A DNA stretch of 59,120 nt, taken from positions 1 to 59,120 of the forward strand of contig CAMVKS010000015.1 of the NCBI GenBank assembly GCA_947167995.1. The letters run 5' to 3'. Numbering within the stretch: position 1 is the first letter of the stretch; the number at the start of each line of letters is the position of its first letter. The notes beneath the pieces were generated by a model, which worked only from the letters and a program-made list of their open reading frames with translations, searched no databases and had not been told where the DNA came from. This document shows positions 35,212-44,067 of the stretch, one piece after another. A program made the translations under genes and the position numbers. This DNA comes from an uncultured Prevotellaceae bacterium (GTDB lineage Bacteria; Bacteroidota; Bacteroidia; Bacteroidales; Muribaculaceae).

Positions 35212-36189
35212 ATGGACTACAAGCGCAATAAGCATCGCCGCGAGTGGTGGCTGGAGCATCATGAAGAACATGGGCTTGTGCCTCATCGTTCCATGAAACG
35301 CCGCAAGCCAAGCCATGACTACAACAGCCGCTGCATTTATATGATCACCCTCAGCACGTTAGGGCGTCGCCCTGTTTTAGGTGTTCTCTGTGATGCCGAT
35401 AGTAGCCACCCAAAGCCATGGATAAAGCCCAGCGAGTTGGGCAATAAAGTGTTGTCGTGCTGGCGTCAAATAGCTGTTCTTCACCCTCAAATCAGGCTCA
35501 TGGCAGTGCAGCTGATGCCCGACCACATGCACGGTGTCTTATTTGTCACAAGCCCAATGCCTAAACACCTTGGGACAGTCATAAACGGATTTAAGGTTGG
35601 CTGCAACAAGTTCTCACGTGAGATGACAGGCGATGTCCTGTGGGGAAGTGGCTATAACGATATTATCCTTAAAGGCAAAGGGCAGCTTGAGCGCATGATA
35701 CATTATGTGCAAGATAATCCGCGACGCAGATGGATAAAGCACAACAACCATGATTTCTTCTCCATAAAGAATGATGTGACAATAGGTGAATGGCAGGTGG
35801 CCGCTGTGGGGAACCAGTTCTTGATAGAGCACCCGTTGAAGGTTGCGGTGAAATGCAGCCGCTCAATAAAGGGTGATGACGAGATTGCCCAAGAAGTCAA
35901 TAAGTTCATGGCTATGGCCGATGCTGGTGCGGTGCTTGTTTCGCCGAGCATTAGCCCTGCCGAGAAAAAAGTGATGCGGGCAGCCTTTGACGCGGGCTAT
36001 CCCTTGATTGTGATTATAGAGAATGGATTCTCGCCACTATGGAAACCGGGAGGGAAGCAGTTTGACGCATGTGCCGAAGGTAGACTGCTGCTTGTGGCTC
36101 CATGGCCCCATCACAATGAATACAAGAAAATTAGACGGCAACAATGCCAAAGCCTCAACGACTTGGCGCAAGAGATAGCTTCAATTTAG
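35212..36189 (+). CDS. REP-associated tyrosine transposase with Rossmann/DprA-like C-terminus
   Basis: 325 residues. Residues about 35-180 form a Y1 transposase: YMITLS entry strand, HUH motif H105-M-H107 in LMPDHMHGVL, LWGSGYND near 144-150 and the catalytic-Tyr candidate Y165 in MIHYVQDNPRR. Residues about 205-325 are extra: VAVKCSRS, AGAVLVSPSISPAEKKVMRAA, then GYPLIVIIENG, and GRLLLVAPWPHH followed by RRQQCQSLNDLA, which parallels the order of DprA/SLOG folds (VSGGARGID..., AIAVLGCGL, GLLLSEFP, RNRIIAGLS). RAYTs nick single-stranded REP hairpins; DprA-like folds bind ssDNA or nucleotides. Flanked on both sides by the same repeat, so it is likely the enzyme that handles it. The C-terminal call is my alignment by eye. 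Confidence 0.85.
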   Translation: MDYKRNKHRREWWLEHHEEHGLVPHRSMKRRKPSHDYNSRCIYMITLSTLGRRPVLGVLCDADSSHPKPWIKPSELGNKVLSCWRQIAVLHPQIRLMAVQLMPDHMHGVLFVTSPMPKHLGTVINGFKVGCNKFSREMTGDVLWGSGYNDIILKGKGQLERMIHYVQDNPRRRWIKHNNHDFFSIKNDVTIGEWQVAAVGNQFLIEHPLKVAVKCSRSIKGDDEIAQEVNKFMAMADAGAVLVSPSISPAEKKVMRAAFDAGYPLIVIIENGFSPLWKPGGKQFDACAEGRLLLVAPWPHHNEYKKIRRQQCQSLNDLAQEIASI

Positions 36190-36203
36190 GTTTTCTTGAT
36201 TGT

Positions 36204-36427
36204 CACGTGGCAATGCCACGCGATACAGACTGACTGCCACTCGCGGCAAACTGACGGGCTCACGATGCAGACTGACTGCCACGCGATACAGACTGACTGC
36301 CACTCGCGGCAAACTGACGGGCTCGCGATGCAGACTGACTGCCACGCGATACAGACAGACTGCCACTCGCGGCAAACTGACGGGCTCGCGATGCAGACTG
36401 ACTGCCACGCGCGGCAAGCTTACGGGC
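36204..36427 (+). repeat. REP-like hairpin and 63-nt (3 x 21) tandem array, right of RAYT
   Basis: CGTGGC-AAT-GCCACG (36206-36220) leads into three 63-nt units starting at 36217, 36280 and 36343 and a partial one at 36406. Each 63-nt unit is three 21-nt sub-units; two of the three carry CAGACTGACTGC, the third AAACTGACGGG. Units differ by only one or two bases. There are no unique spacers, so it is not a CRISPR. Confidence 0.93.
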
Positions 36428-36508
36428 TCTATTCTTAAAAAATGTTATAAAACCGCTTTGTTTCCAGTAAAATCATTAACTTAGCAAGTTAAACATGAAA
36501 AGGCTGTC

Positions 36509-37960
36509 ATGATACTGGCTGAGTTGTTTCCATATTCGCGGTTGATATTTACCATCTTGTATGGTATCACTGCTGTGGCGATTATCGGTGTTGTGGTGAG
36601 TGAGAACCGCAATCCCGTCAAGACACTGGCATGGATTACCGTGCTCGTGCTGTTGCCTGTGGTAGGTATCATTCTGTACATCTTCTTCGGTCGCAGCTTG
36701 CGCCATATAAGAATGATTTCCCGCAAGAAGCGGCTCAGGCTCACCAACCGCGACGACATCAAGCACCTGATGCGCTCGCGACAAGTTGTGCGCTATGAAG
36801 ACGAGAAAAGCGACCGCCAGCAGATGATAAACTTGGTGAACAGCATCCAGGGCTCTCCCTATCTTGCCAACAACGAGGTGGACATCTTCACCAATGGCAA
36901 GGACAAGTTTGAAGCGTTGAAACGCGACTTGCTTGCTGCCGAGCACTACATCAACATCCAGTACTACATCATTGAGAACGACAAACTTGGCAACGAGATT
37001 GCCGACATCCTGAAGCAGAAAGTTGCCCAGGGCGTGAAGGTGCGTGTGCTATATGACCACGTGGGTTCGTTCCACTTCGACATGAGTTTCTTCAAGAAAC
37101 TGCGCCGTGCCGGAGTGGATGTCTATCCATTCATGAAAATCACCTTCCCTGAGTTTGCCAACCGCATCAACTGGCGCAACCACCGCAAGATTGTCGTCAT
37201 CGACGGGAAGATTGGTTACATCGGCGGCATGAACATCGCCGACCGCTATATCGACGGCGGCAAGATGAAGAAATGGCGCGACACCCACTTGCGTGTGAAA
37301 GGTGATATCGTGGCAGCACTGCAGGTGTCGTTTGCCATCGACTGGAACTTCATGAAACGAGAGCTCATCGAGGAGTCGGTAGCGATGGTAGAGCCTGGAA
37401 GCATCGCCAACCCCATAGGCATGCAGCTTGTCACAAGCGGTCCCACAAGCCAGTGGGTAAACATGGCATTTGTGTTCCAGAAAGCCATCGACAGCGCCAG
37501 CAAGTGCGTTTATATCCAGACCCCTTATTTCCTTCCCAGCGACAGTCTTCTCAAAGCCCTTCAAGTAGCGGCATTGAGCAAGGTTGACGTGCGGTTGATG
37601 ATTCCCCGCAAGCCCGACAGCATCTTGCTGCGTTATGCCTCCTACTCCTATGTGAAGCAGTGCCTCGATGCCGGCATCAAGATATACTTCTATGAGCCAG
37701 GCATGCTGCACTCCAAGGTGGTAGTCGTGGACGATGATTTCGTGACCACTGGCTCTACCAACTTTGACTTCCGCAGCTTCGAGCACAACTTTGAGGCCAA
37801 TGTACTGCTCTATAGCAAGGAGTTCAACCACCGCATGAAAGACATTATGCTCTACGACATGCAAGAGTGCAGCCGCATCAGCCTCAGGGCTTGGCGCAAG
37901 CGCCCCTTGTGGCAGAAGGCTGCGGAGAGCATTATGAGACTATTTGGGCCACTGCTTTAA
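36509..37960 (+). CDS. cls: Cardiolipin synthase (phospholipase D family)
   Basis: 483 residues. Two N-terminal membrane helices (about 11-30 and 38-58), then two HKD half-sites: NHRKIVVIDGKIGYIGGMN near 228 and LHSKVVVVDDDFVTTGSTNFDFRS near 400, the arrangement and length of ClsA. It joins two phosphatidylglycerol molecules into cardiolipin at the inner membrane. A five-codon reading frame (ATG at 36495) ends in ATGA over the cls start. A poor promoter candidate lies at 36457-36484. Confidence 0.94.
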   Translation: MILAELFPYSRLIFTILYGITAVAIIGVVVSENRNPVKTLAWITVLVLLPVVGIILYIFFGRSLRHIRMISRKKRLRLTNRDDIKHLMRSRQVVRYEDEKSDRQQMINLVNSIQGSPYLANNEVDIFTNGKDKFEALKRDLLAAEHYINIQYYIIENDKLGNEIADILKQKVAQGVKVRVLYDHVGSFHFDMSFFKKLRRAGVDVYPFMKITFPEFANRINWRNHRKIVVIDGKIGYIGGMNIADRYIDGGKMKKWRDTHLRVKGDIVAALQVSFAIDWNFMKRELIEESVAMVEPGSIANPIGMQLVTSGPTSQWVNMAFVFQKAIDSASKCVYIQTPYFLPSDSLLKALQVAALSKVDVRLMIPRKPDSILLRYASYSYVKQCLDAGIKIYFYEPGMLHSKVVVVDDDFVTTGSTNFDFRSFEHNFEANVLLYSKEFNHRMKDIMLYDMQECSRISLRAWRKRPLWQKAAESIMRLFGPLL

Positions 37961-37980
37961 GAGTTTTCAGTAATCAGTTT

Positions 37981-38022
37981 TTCTAGTTATTCTAGATTTT
38001 CTAGATATTCTAGATTTTCTAG
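37981..38022. repeat. Five TTCTAG motifs at exact 9-nt spacing
   Basis: TTCTAG begins at 37981, 37990, 37999, 38008 and 38017, separated by A/T triplets, just upstream of the GHL10 gene. Confidence 0.85.
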
Positions 38023-38040
38023 CACTTAATACTTAATCTC

Positions 38041-39600
38041 ATGAAATCATTAAGAAAAATTTCCGTGGCAGTAGCCCTGCTGGCGATGCTTGCCATTGTT
38101 TCGGTTTGCAATCTCCCAAAAGCCAATGCTCAAGATATTTCCAAGCGCGAGTTCCGCGGTGCATGGCTTCACATCATAGGGCAAGGCCAGTATGCCAAGA
38201 TGACCCCACAAGAGACACAGGACTACCTGCGAGACCAGCTCAACAAGCTCGACAGTGCGGGTGTAAACGCCGTAATCTGGCAGGTGCGACCACAAGCCGA
38301 TGCCGCCTACATCAGCAACCTTGAGCCCTGGTCGCGGTGGCTCACAGGGGAGGCGGGCAAAGCTCCCTATCCCTTGTGGGACCCGCTACAGTTCATGATT
38401 GACGAGTGCCACAGCCGCGGCATGGAGCTGCATGCCTGGATCAACCCATACCGTGTGACAAGCAGTGAGAATGACCATCCTGCCGAGGGACACATCTACT
38501 ATGAGCACCCAGAGTGGTTCCTCAAGTATGCCGACGGCAAGATTTACTTCGACCCAGCGTTGCCCGAGAGCCGCGACTTCATCAACCTCGTGGTCAAGGA
38601 CATGATAACACGCTACGACCTCGACGCCATCCACATGGACGACTATTTCTACCCCTACCCCGTGAAGGGTGCCGAATTCCCCGACACTGCATCATTCGCA
38701 CGCTATGGAGCAGGCTGGGGCGACAAGGGCGACTGGCGCCGTCACAATGTGGACCTGCTCATCGAGCAGCTTCACAAGACCATCCAGAACACCAAGCCCT
38801 GGGTGAGATTAGGCATCAGCCCGTTCGGCATTTGGCGCAACAAGAAGAGCGACCGCAACGGCAGCGAGACCAACGGACTGGAATGCTATGACGCGCTCTA
38901 TGCCGACTGCCCCAAGTGGACCGCGATGGGATGGGTCGACTACATGGTGCCGCAGCTCTACTGGGAACTGGAGCACAAAGCCGCCAGCGACCTCGTGCTC
39001 AGCTACTGGTGGAACGACCACGCCAACGGCCGCCACATGTACTACGGCCAGTCGGTGCGCAACGTGATGGACCACCGCGACATCCCCGACACCCTCAACC
39101 CCACTCAGCTCAACCACAAGATTGAGCTCATGCGCTCGTTGCCCAATGTGCACGGTGTCACATGGTGGCCAGGATATGAAGTTACCAAGAACTATAAGGG
39201 CGTTCTCGACTCATTGAGCAACAACCAGATGAGAACCAAGGCGTTGTGCCCTGCCGTCACCTGGATCGACAACGTGGCACCAGCGGCAGTGAGCAACCTG
39301 CGATTTGAGAAGAACAGACTCGAAACGGTGATTTCCTGGGAAGCACCATCAACCGATGATCCCATGCAGCAAACCGTGCGGTTTGTGGTCTATGCCTTCC
39401 CCGAGGGTGGAGAGATCGACATCAACAACGCCCGTGCGATTATTCGTGTCACAAATAAAACAACAATCACACTGCCCACCATCAATCCTCCTCAAAAGCA
39501 GAAGATGGCCCATCCACGAGGTACCACCTATGTGGTCACAGCACTCGACCGCTGCAACAACGAGAGCCCTGCCTGCGAGCCCATCACAGTGAGATTTTAG
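38041..39600 (+). CDS. GHL10 family glycoside hydrolase (YngK/DUF187-like)
   Basis: 519 residues. Signal peptide to about residue 31; KREFRGAWLHIIGQ, then VNAVIWQVRPQADAAY, LHAWINPYRV and DAIHMDDYFYPY, the hallmark segments of the GHL10 TIM barrel, with Asp/Glu candidates for catalysis (HMDDYFYP). A C-terminal FN3-like domain (about 425-519) follows. Members act on glycans, often peptidoglycan-like or alpha-linked polymers; the exact linkage is not known here. Its stop overlaps the convergent RluA-type gene by 4 nt with no terminator between them. Confidence 0.9.
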   Translation: MKSLRKISVAVALLAMLAIVSVCNLPKANAQDISKREFRGAWLHIIGQGQYAKMTPQETQDYLRDQLNKLDSAGVNAVIWQVRPQADAAYISNLEPWSRWLTGEAGKAPYPLWDPLQFMIDECHSRGMELHAWINPYRVTSSENDHPAEGHIYYEHPEWFLKYADGKIYFDPALPESRDFINLVVKDMITRYDLDAIHMDDYFYPYPVKGAEFPDTASFARYGAGWGDKGDWRRHNVDLLIEQLHKTIQNTKPWVRLGISPFGIWRNKKSDRNGSETNGLECYDALYADCPKWTAMGWVDYMVPQLYWELEHKAASDLVLSYWWNDHANGRHMYYGQSVRNVMDHRDIPDTLNPTQLNHKIELMRSLPNVHGVTWWPGYEVTKNYKGVLDSLSNNQMRTKALCPAVTWIDNVAPAAVSNLRFEKNRLETVISWEAPSTDDPMQQTVRFVVYAFPEGGEIDINNARAIIRVTNKTTITLPTINPPQKQKMAHPRGTTYVVTALDRCNNESPACEPITVRF

Positions 39601-41225
39601 AGTCTTGTACTTGTGAAACTCATCGCCTTCCCAGTCACAGGATGGGTGAAGCACAACGACTTGGCATGCAAGCACAGTCGATGGGCTGATGTGCCATACA
39701 ACATATCGCCAACAATTGGACAGTTAAGCCCCTGCGGATGCGAGGCATGCACCCGCAGTTGATGGGTGCGCCCCGTCAACGGCGTGAACTCCACAAGGGT
39801 CTTGTCGCCACGATATTCCAGCACCTGGTATCTTGTTACGGCATTCTTTCCATGCTCAAAATCCACCACCTGACGTGGCCGGTCGTCAAGAGCGGCACGC
39901 AACGGCAAGTCAATGGTTCCTTTTTCCTCTACCGGTGTGCCGTCGAGGAGTGCCAAATAGGTCTTGCTCACTTCACGATTCTCGAACTGCAAGCGAAGAC
40001 CTCTCTGCACCTTGCGAGACTTGGCAAAGACCACCAGTCCGCTCGTCGCCTGGTCGAGACGGTGAACCTCAAAAACGAGCTCGTCGCCCAGACGCTTGCC
40101 CATCAACTCCAACAGCGACACCACCCCCTCGTCCCTGCCAGGAACGGTGAGCATTCCTGCCGGCTTGTCGACAACCATCAACCACTCGTCATCATAGACT
40201 ACCTGCACCGCCTCGCTCGAAGGGAGAGCGGCAAGAGGATTGCTCTCAACATCAAGGCCTTGAAGCATAAATTCCAACAACGGCAGGCACTTGCTACGAC
40301 AAGCAGGATAGTAATGGCCGTGATGTCGCACCTCGCCTTGAGGCGACTCACCCACCCAGAATTCAGCCATGCACACGGGTTTCAAACCATGCCGATAGGC
40401 ATATTGCAACAATTTGGGCGCACAACACTCACCAGTGCCACCCGGCGGCAAGCGGTTGAAGCGTCGCTCGAAAATGGTTGCCACGTCAAGGCTCTCGCCC
40501 AGAGCATTGTTCACCACATAGCAACGGAACAGCTTCCTCTGCAGTTCCTCGCTCTTAGCCTTGCGAATGGATTTCAAATTATTGATTTCGGTCTCATGGT
40601 CAACGACCCGCTTCTCAAGCTGCTCTATCTCTTGACGATGACGCTTCTTCATGCGGCGGTATTCGGCCTTCATGAACTGGCTTTCCTTGATGAGCGACTC
40701 CTCCTCGCCAGGAGAAAGTGTGCCCTCGTCACGCCGCTTGTCGCGCCTCAGCTTCGCCGCTTCAATAGTGCAGCGCATCTCACTTTCTTCACGCTCCTGC
40801 GATGCTTTGGCATCAGCAAGCAGCAATTCTGCCTCCTCCAGCTCGGCCGACTGTTCCAGTAGCGCAATCTTGCGATTTATCTCGCTGATGACAGCCTCCT
40901 CAGTGCGAAACATTCCTTCAGGATCAAGCAGGTTGTAGATGTGCGGTACAAAGAAATGATGCTCGCCGCTATGCGCCAAATTCCCCGAGTAGGCAGCAAG
41001 ATAACCAATCTCGCCATCAGCATCATTGACGACGAGCACTCCAAGCATCTTGCCCGCCTGAAGCTCCTCGCGCCACTCGTCACGCGACAAGGCATAATCC
41101 ATGACCTCGGCAGCCGCTATTCGACACAGCTCATGAGGCACATAATGCATGGGATAAGTAAACTGAGAGGGTAGATCTATACCGCTCACGTCATGTGTAA
41201 ACCGATGTATTTTCGCGTCAACCAT
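39597..41225 (-). CDS. RluA-family pseudouridine synthase with long N-terminal extension
   Basis: 542 residues. The catalytic domain is at the C-terminus (about 345-540): EVHRLDQATSGLVVFAKS carries the catalytic Asp, and GRTHQLRVH the late motif. The N-terminal 330 residues include a coiled coil (about 130-225) and a Cys/His-rich segment (GECCAPKLLQYAY...KPVCMAEFW...HHGHYYPACRSKCLP) that might bind metal; it is a known arrangement in some Bacteroidetes members. It isomerises uridines in rRNA or tRNA; the site is not known. Met at 41225 is chosen because a TAGTTTTG promoter box lies just upstream. Confidence 0.9.
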   Translation of the reverse strand: MVDAKIHRFTHDVSGIDLPSQFTYPMHYVPHELCRIAAAEVMDYALSRDEWREELQAGKMLGVLVVNDADGEIGYLAAYSGNLAHSGEHHFFVPHIYNLLDPEGMFRTEEAVISEINRKIALLEQSAELEEAELLLADAKASQEREESEMRCTIEAAKLRRDKRRDEGTLSPGEEESLIKESQFMKAEYRRMKKRHRQEIEQLEKRVVDHETEINNLKSIRKAKSEELQRKLFRCYVVNNALGESLDVATIFERRFNRLPPGGTGECCAPKLLQYAYRHGLKPVCMAEFWVGESPQGEVRHHGHYYPACRSKCLPLLEFMLQGLDVESNPLAALPSSEAVQVVYDDEWLMVVDKPAGMLTVPGRDEGVVSLLELMGKRLGDELVFEVHRLDQATSGLVVFAKSRKVQRGLRLQFENREVSKTYLALLDGTPVEEKGTIDLPLRAALDDRPRQVVDFEHGKNAVTRYQVLEYRGDKTLVEFTPLTGRTHQLRVHASHPQGLNCPIVGDMLYGTSAHRLCLHAKSLCFTHPVTGKAMSFTSTRL

Positions 41226-41236
41226 AATAGCAATTG

Positions 41237-41267
41237 CAAAACTACAAAAAAATACCGTCTCACACAA
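41237..41267 (-). promoter_or_regulatory. Promoter of the RluA-family gene
   Basis: TTGT (41264-41267), 19-nt spacer, TAGTTTTG (complement of 41237-41244); 11 nt before the chosen ATG. Confidence 0.65.
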
Positions 41268-41399
41268 CGATTATCATCTTTAGTACCAGATAAAAATGAG
41301 ATGCCACAACTGTACGCGTCAATCTCGCCTAACTATAAAAAACTATAGGCCACAAGCGTTTTTTTTCATTCTATAGCCGTTAAGTTTCAGTTTTTTTTT

Positions 41400-41407
41400 T
41401 ACCTTTG
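41400..41407 (+). promoter_or_regulatory. -7 box of the AraC regulator gene
   Basis: TACCTTTG after a run of Ts; leader of about 60 nt to the ATG at 41470. Confidence 0.5.
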
Positions 41408-41469
41408 TACTCTAAATCCCTCAAGTATTTATTAAGTCAATATTTCTACTAAACTTTAAAAATCACATA

Positions 41470-42369
41470 ATGAACGAGATTGGAATACAACAACTAAATC
41501 TCAAGGATGTGCCACATATCACGTCTCACGTCAAATATTTCGACGGAGAGATAGGATTTGCCGACGATATCAGCACGGTTGTGACACTTGTCAAGGCTTT
41601 CAAAGTCAACTTTGTAGCTATGATTTTCTGCACAAGCGGCAGCCTGTCGATGAAGGTGAACTCGGTGCAGTACCACATCCAAGCCAATGATGGGATGCTC
41701 ATCGACATGCAGAGCGTGGTGAGCGACATCAGCTACAATAGCGAGATGAGATGCAAGGTAATATGCCTCTCGCTCGAGGGTGGCATCACTTTCATGACAA
41801 AGAGCACTTTAGAGGCTTTTATGCACGTAAAACAAAACCCAGTGGTTCATTTCTCGCATGATGAGATGGAACTGATGAGCAAGTACTACGAGCTCGCACT
41901 CTTCAAAATGGAACATCCCGAACTTGGCAAAAAAGGCAAGGAGACAATGCACACCATCTTGAGAGCCTATGTTTTAGACGTCATCGCTAATCTTACCTCT
42001 CATTACAACGAAGACCATGAAGAGGCAATGATGAGACAAGGAGATAAAATCTTCCACAAGTTTGTTTTCATGCTTGTCAACAGCAACGGAGTTCAGCGAA
42101 GTGTCAAGGAATATGCCGACGAGTTGTGCGTCTCGCCCAAGTACCTTACCAGCATCTGCCGTAAGCACGACGGCAAGACAGCAAGTGAACTTATCGCACT
42201 CAACACCATAGGACACATAAAACAGCTGCTTCTTTACAGCACTCTGAGCATTAAAGAGATAGCCCTGCAGTTGGGGTTCGAGAACTTGTCGTTCTTTGGA
42301 AAATATGTAAAAAAACACTTGGGGCAGTCTCCCAACAACTACCGCAAGCTCAACGGTTATGGGCAATAA
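41470..42369 (+). CDS. AraC family transcriptional regulator
   Basis: 299 residues. N-terminal cupin-like sensing domain (about 20-160), then a C-terminal AraC double HTH: RSVKEYADELCVSPKYLTSICRKHDGKTASELI and SIKEIALQLGFENLSFFGKYVKKHLGQSPNNYRK. It has no adjacent operon to control, so its targets are unknown. It may also use the bidirectional hairpin at 42404 as a terminator. Confidence 0.93.
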   Translation: MNEIGIQQLNLKDVPHITSHVKYFDGEIGFADDISTVVTLVKAFKVNFVAMIFCTSGSLSMKVNSVQYHIQANDGMLIDMQSVVSDISYNSEMRCKVICLSLEGGITFMTKSTLEAFMHVKQNPVVHFSHDEMELMSKYYELALFKMEHPELGKKGKETMHTILRAYVLDVIANLTSHYNEDHEEAMMRQGDKIFHKFVFMLVNSNGVQRSVKEYADELCVSPKYLTSICRKHDGKTASELIALNTIGHIKQLLLYSTLSIKEIALQLGFENLSFFGKYVKKHLGQSPNNYRKLNGYGQ

Positions 42370-42403
42370 CACTCATGGCGATAGAAGGAGCAAAACACAA
42401 TAA

Positions 42404-42436
42404 AGAGAGAGTCAAGCTTAATCGCTTGACTCTCTT
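42404..42436. terminator. Bidirectional terminator between AraC gene and tRNA-Gln
   Basis: AGAGAGTCAAGC and GCTTGACTCTCT arms with a 6- to 7-nt loop. On the minus strand it follows the tRNA by four nt and is followed by T-rich sequence. Confidence 0.85.
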
Positions 42437-42440
42437 AACG

Positions 42441-42511
42441 TTGTCCTACCCGGACTCGAACCAGGAAATGCGGCACCAAAAACCGTTGTGTTACCATTAC
42501 ACTATAGGACA
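42441..42511 (-). tRNA. tRNA-Gln (anticodon TTG)
   Basis: A 71-nt cloverleaf: acceptor TGTCCTA with TAGGACA, D-arm GTGTAATGGTAACAC, anticodon loop TTTTGGT, T-arm CCTGG-TTCGAGT-CCGGG. The anticodon stem has an outer A-C mismatch and an inner T-G pair. CCA is not encoded. Confidence 0.95.
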
Positions 42512-42550
42512 ATCTTAACATCATGAGACCGTGAAGTCCCAAATGCGGTG

Positions 42551-42582
42551 CAAAATTACTGCAGTTTCAGCAATCTACCAAA
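42551..42582 (-). promoter_or_regulatory. tRNA-Gln promoter
   Basis: TTTG (42579-42582), 20-nt spacer, TAATTTTG (complement of 42551-42558). Confidence 0.75.
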
Positions 42583-42614
42583 TTTTTCGTCATTTTTTTT
42601 CAATCAAACAATTA

Positions 42615-42732
42615 AAGGAAGAAGAAAGGAAGAAGAAAAGGAAGAAGAATTCATCTCTCACTCTCTCCTCTCACTCTCTCCTCTCACTCTCACCTCTCTC
42701 CTCTCACTCTCACTCTCACCTCTCACTCTCAC
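42615..42732. repeat. GA-rich tract followed by CT-rich tract
   Basis: GAAGAA-type repeats (about 42615-42650), then roughly 80 nt of CTCTCA/CTCTCC repeats reaching the stop codon of tyrS. It forms the 3' region of the tyrS message. Confidence 0.85.
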
Positions 42733-42733
42733 C

Positions 42734-44026
42734 TCATTTCGCAATCAGCAGGAAGTAGTTCTTCTTGCCGCGCTGGGCGAGAATGTACTTGTCGTTGAGC
42801 AGGAACGAAGCGTCGATAGCCATGTTGGGGTCGGCAATCTTCTCCTTGTTGATACTCACGCCACCTCCCTGGGTCATTTTGCGCATCTCGCCCTTGCTGG
42901 GGAAGACTGCTGCGTCGTCGGTGAGCAAGTTGATTGCGGGAACACCATCGTTGATAACGTCGCGGCTCACTTCAAACTGTGGCACACCCTCAAACACCGA
43001 TAGCAGAGTGTCCTCGTCAATCTTGTGGAGGATGTCTTTTGCCTTGTTGCTGAAAAGGATTTGCGAAGCCTCGACTGCCATCTCATAATCTTGTGCCGAG
43101 TGTACCATGGTGGTAATCTCTTTTGCGAGACGCTTCTGCAATGGACGCAGACCTGGGTCGCGCTCCTGCTCCTCTTCGAGAGCTTTGATCTCCTCCTGAG
43201 GCAGGTCGGTGAAAATCTTGATGTATTTAGCTGCGTCGGCATCGCTCACGTTGAGCCAGAACTGGTAGAACTTGTAGGGTGAAGTGCGCTTGGGGTCGAG
43301 CCACACGTTGCCACTCTCGGTCTTGCCAAACTTGCCGCCGTCGGCCTTGGTGATGAGCGGGCATGTGATAGCGTAGGCCTCTCCACCGGCAATGCGTCGA
43401 ATGAGCTCGGTACCTGTGGTGATGTTGCCCCATTGGTCGCTGCCACCCATCTGCAAGCGGCATCCCTCGTGCTCGTAGAGATAGAGGAAGTCATAGCCCT
43501 GCAACAGCTGATAGCTGAACTCGGTGAACGACATTCCGTGGTCGGCGTTGGCTGCCAAGCGCTTCTTCACGCTGTCCTTAGCCATCATGTAGTTGACTGT
43601 GATGTGCTTGCCTATGTCGCGAATGAAGTTCAGGAACGAGAACTCCTTCATCCAGTCATAGTTGTTAACGAGGATGGCGTGGTTGGGAGCGTCGCTGTCA
43701 AAGTCAAGAAAATGTGCAAGCTGCTTGCGGATGGCTTCCTGGTTGTGGCGCAATGTCTCCTCATCGATGAGCTTGCGTTCTTGCGACTTCATCGATGGGT
43801 CGCCAATCATGCCTGTAGCACCACCAATCAAGGCGATGGGGCGGTGGCCCGCACGCTGGAAGTGCTTGAGCATCATGATGCTAACCAAGTGACCAATATG
43901 TAGTGAGTCGGCTGTAGGGTCGATGCCCACGTAGGCCGATGTCATCTCTTTATTTAACTGCTCTTCAGTACCTGGCATGATGTTGTTGATCATGCCTCTC
44001 CAAGTTAGTTCTTCTACAAAATTCAT
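42734..44026 (-). CDS. tyrS: Tyrosyl-tRNA synthetase
   Basis: 430 residues, class I synthetase. HIGH motif LHIGHL at residues 42-47, KMSKS-equivalent KFGKTES near 235, Tyr-recognition segment [25 protein letters not shown], and a C-terminal S4-like RNA-binding domain. It charges tRNA-Tyr. It is monocistronic with its own promoter. Confidence 0.97.
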   Translation of the reverse strand: MNFVEELTWRGMINNIMPGTEEQLNKEMTSAYVGIDPTADSLHIGHLVSIMMLKHFQRAGHRPIALIGGATGMIGDPSMKSQERKLIDEETLRHNQEAIRKQLAHFLDFDSDAPNHAILVNNYDWMKEFSFLNFIRDIGKHITVNYMMAKDSVKKRLAANADHGMSFTEFSYQLLQGYDFLYLYEHEGCRLQMGGSDQWGNITTGTELIRRIAGGEAYAITCPLITKADGGKFGKTESGNVWLDPKRTSPYKFYQFWLNVSDADAAKYIKIFTDLPQEEIKALEEEQERDPGLRPLQKRLAKEITTMVHSAQDYEMAVEASQILFSNKAKDILHKIDEDTLLSVFEGVPQFEVSRDVINDGVPAINLLTDDAAVFPSKGEMRKMTQGGGVSINKEKIADPNMAIDASFLLNDKYILAQRGKKNYFLLIAK

Positions 44027-44067
44027 TGATTTATAGCGTGTTTTTTAGTGAATATTCATTTCGGGTG

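Noticed and set aside
36204-36427. Possible CRISPR array
   Set aside because: Units are contiguous 63-mers made of 21-mers with no unique spacers and no cas genes.
36181-36484. Open frames with a seven-residue repeat in the array beside the RAYT
   Set aside because: The 21-nt period keeps frames open on both strands in several phases. No promoter, and the peptides only mirror the DNA repeat.
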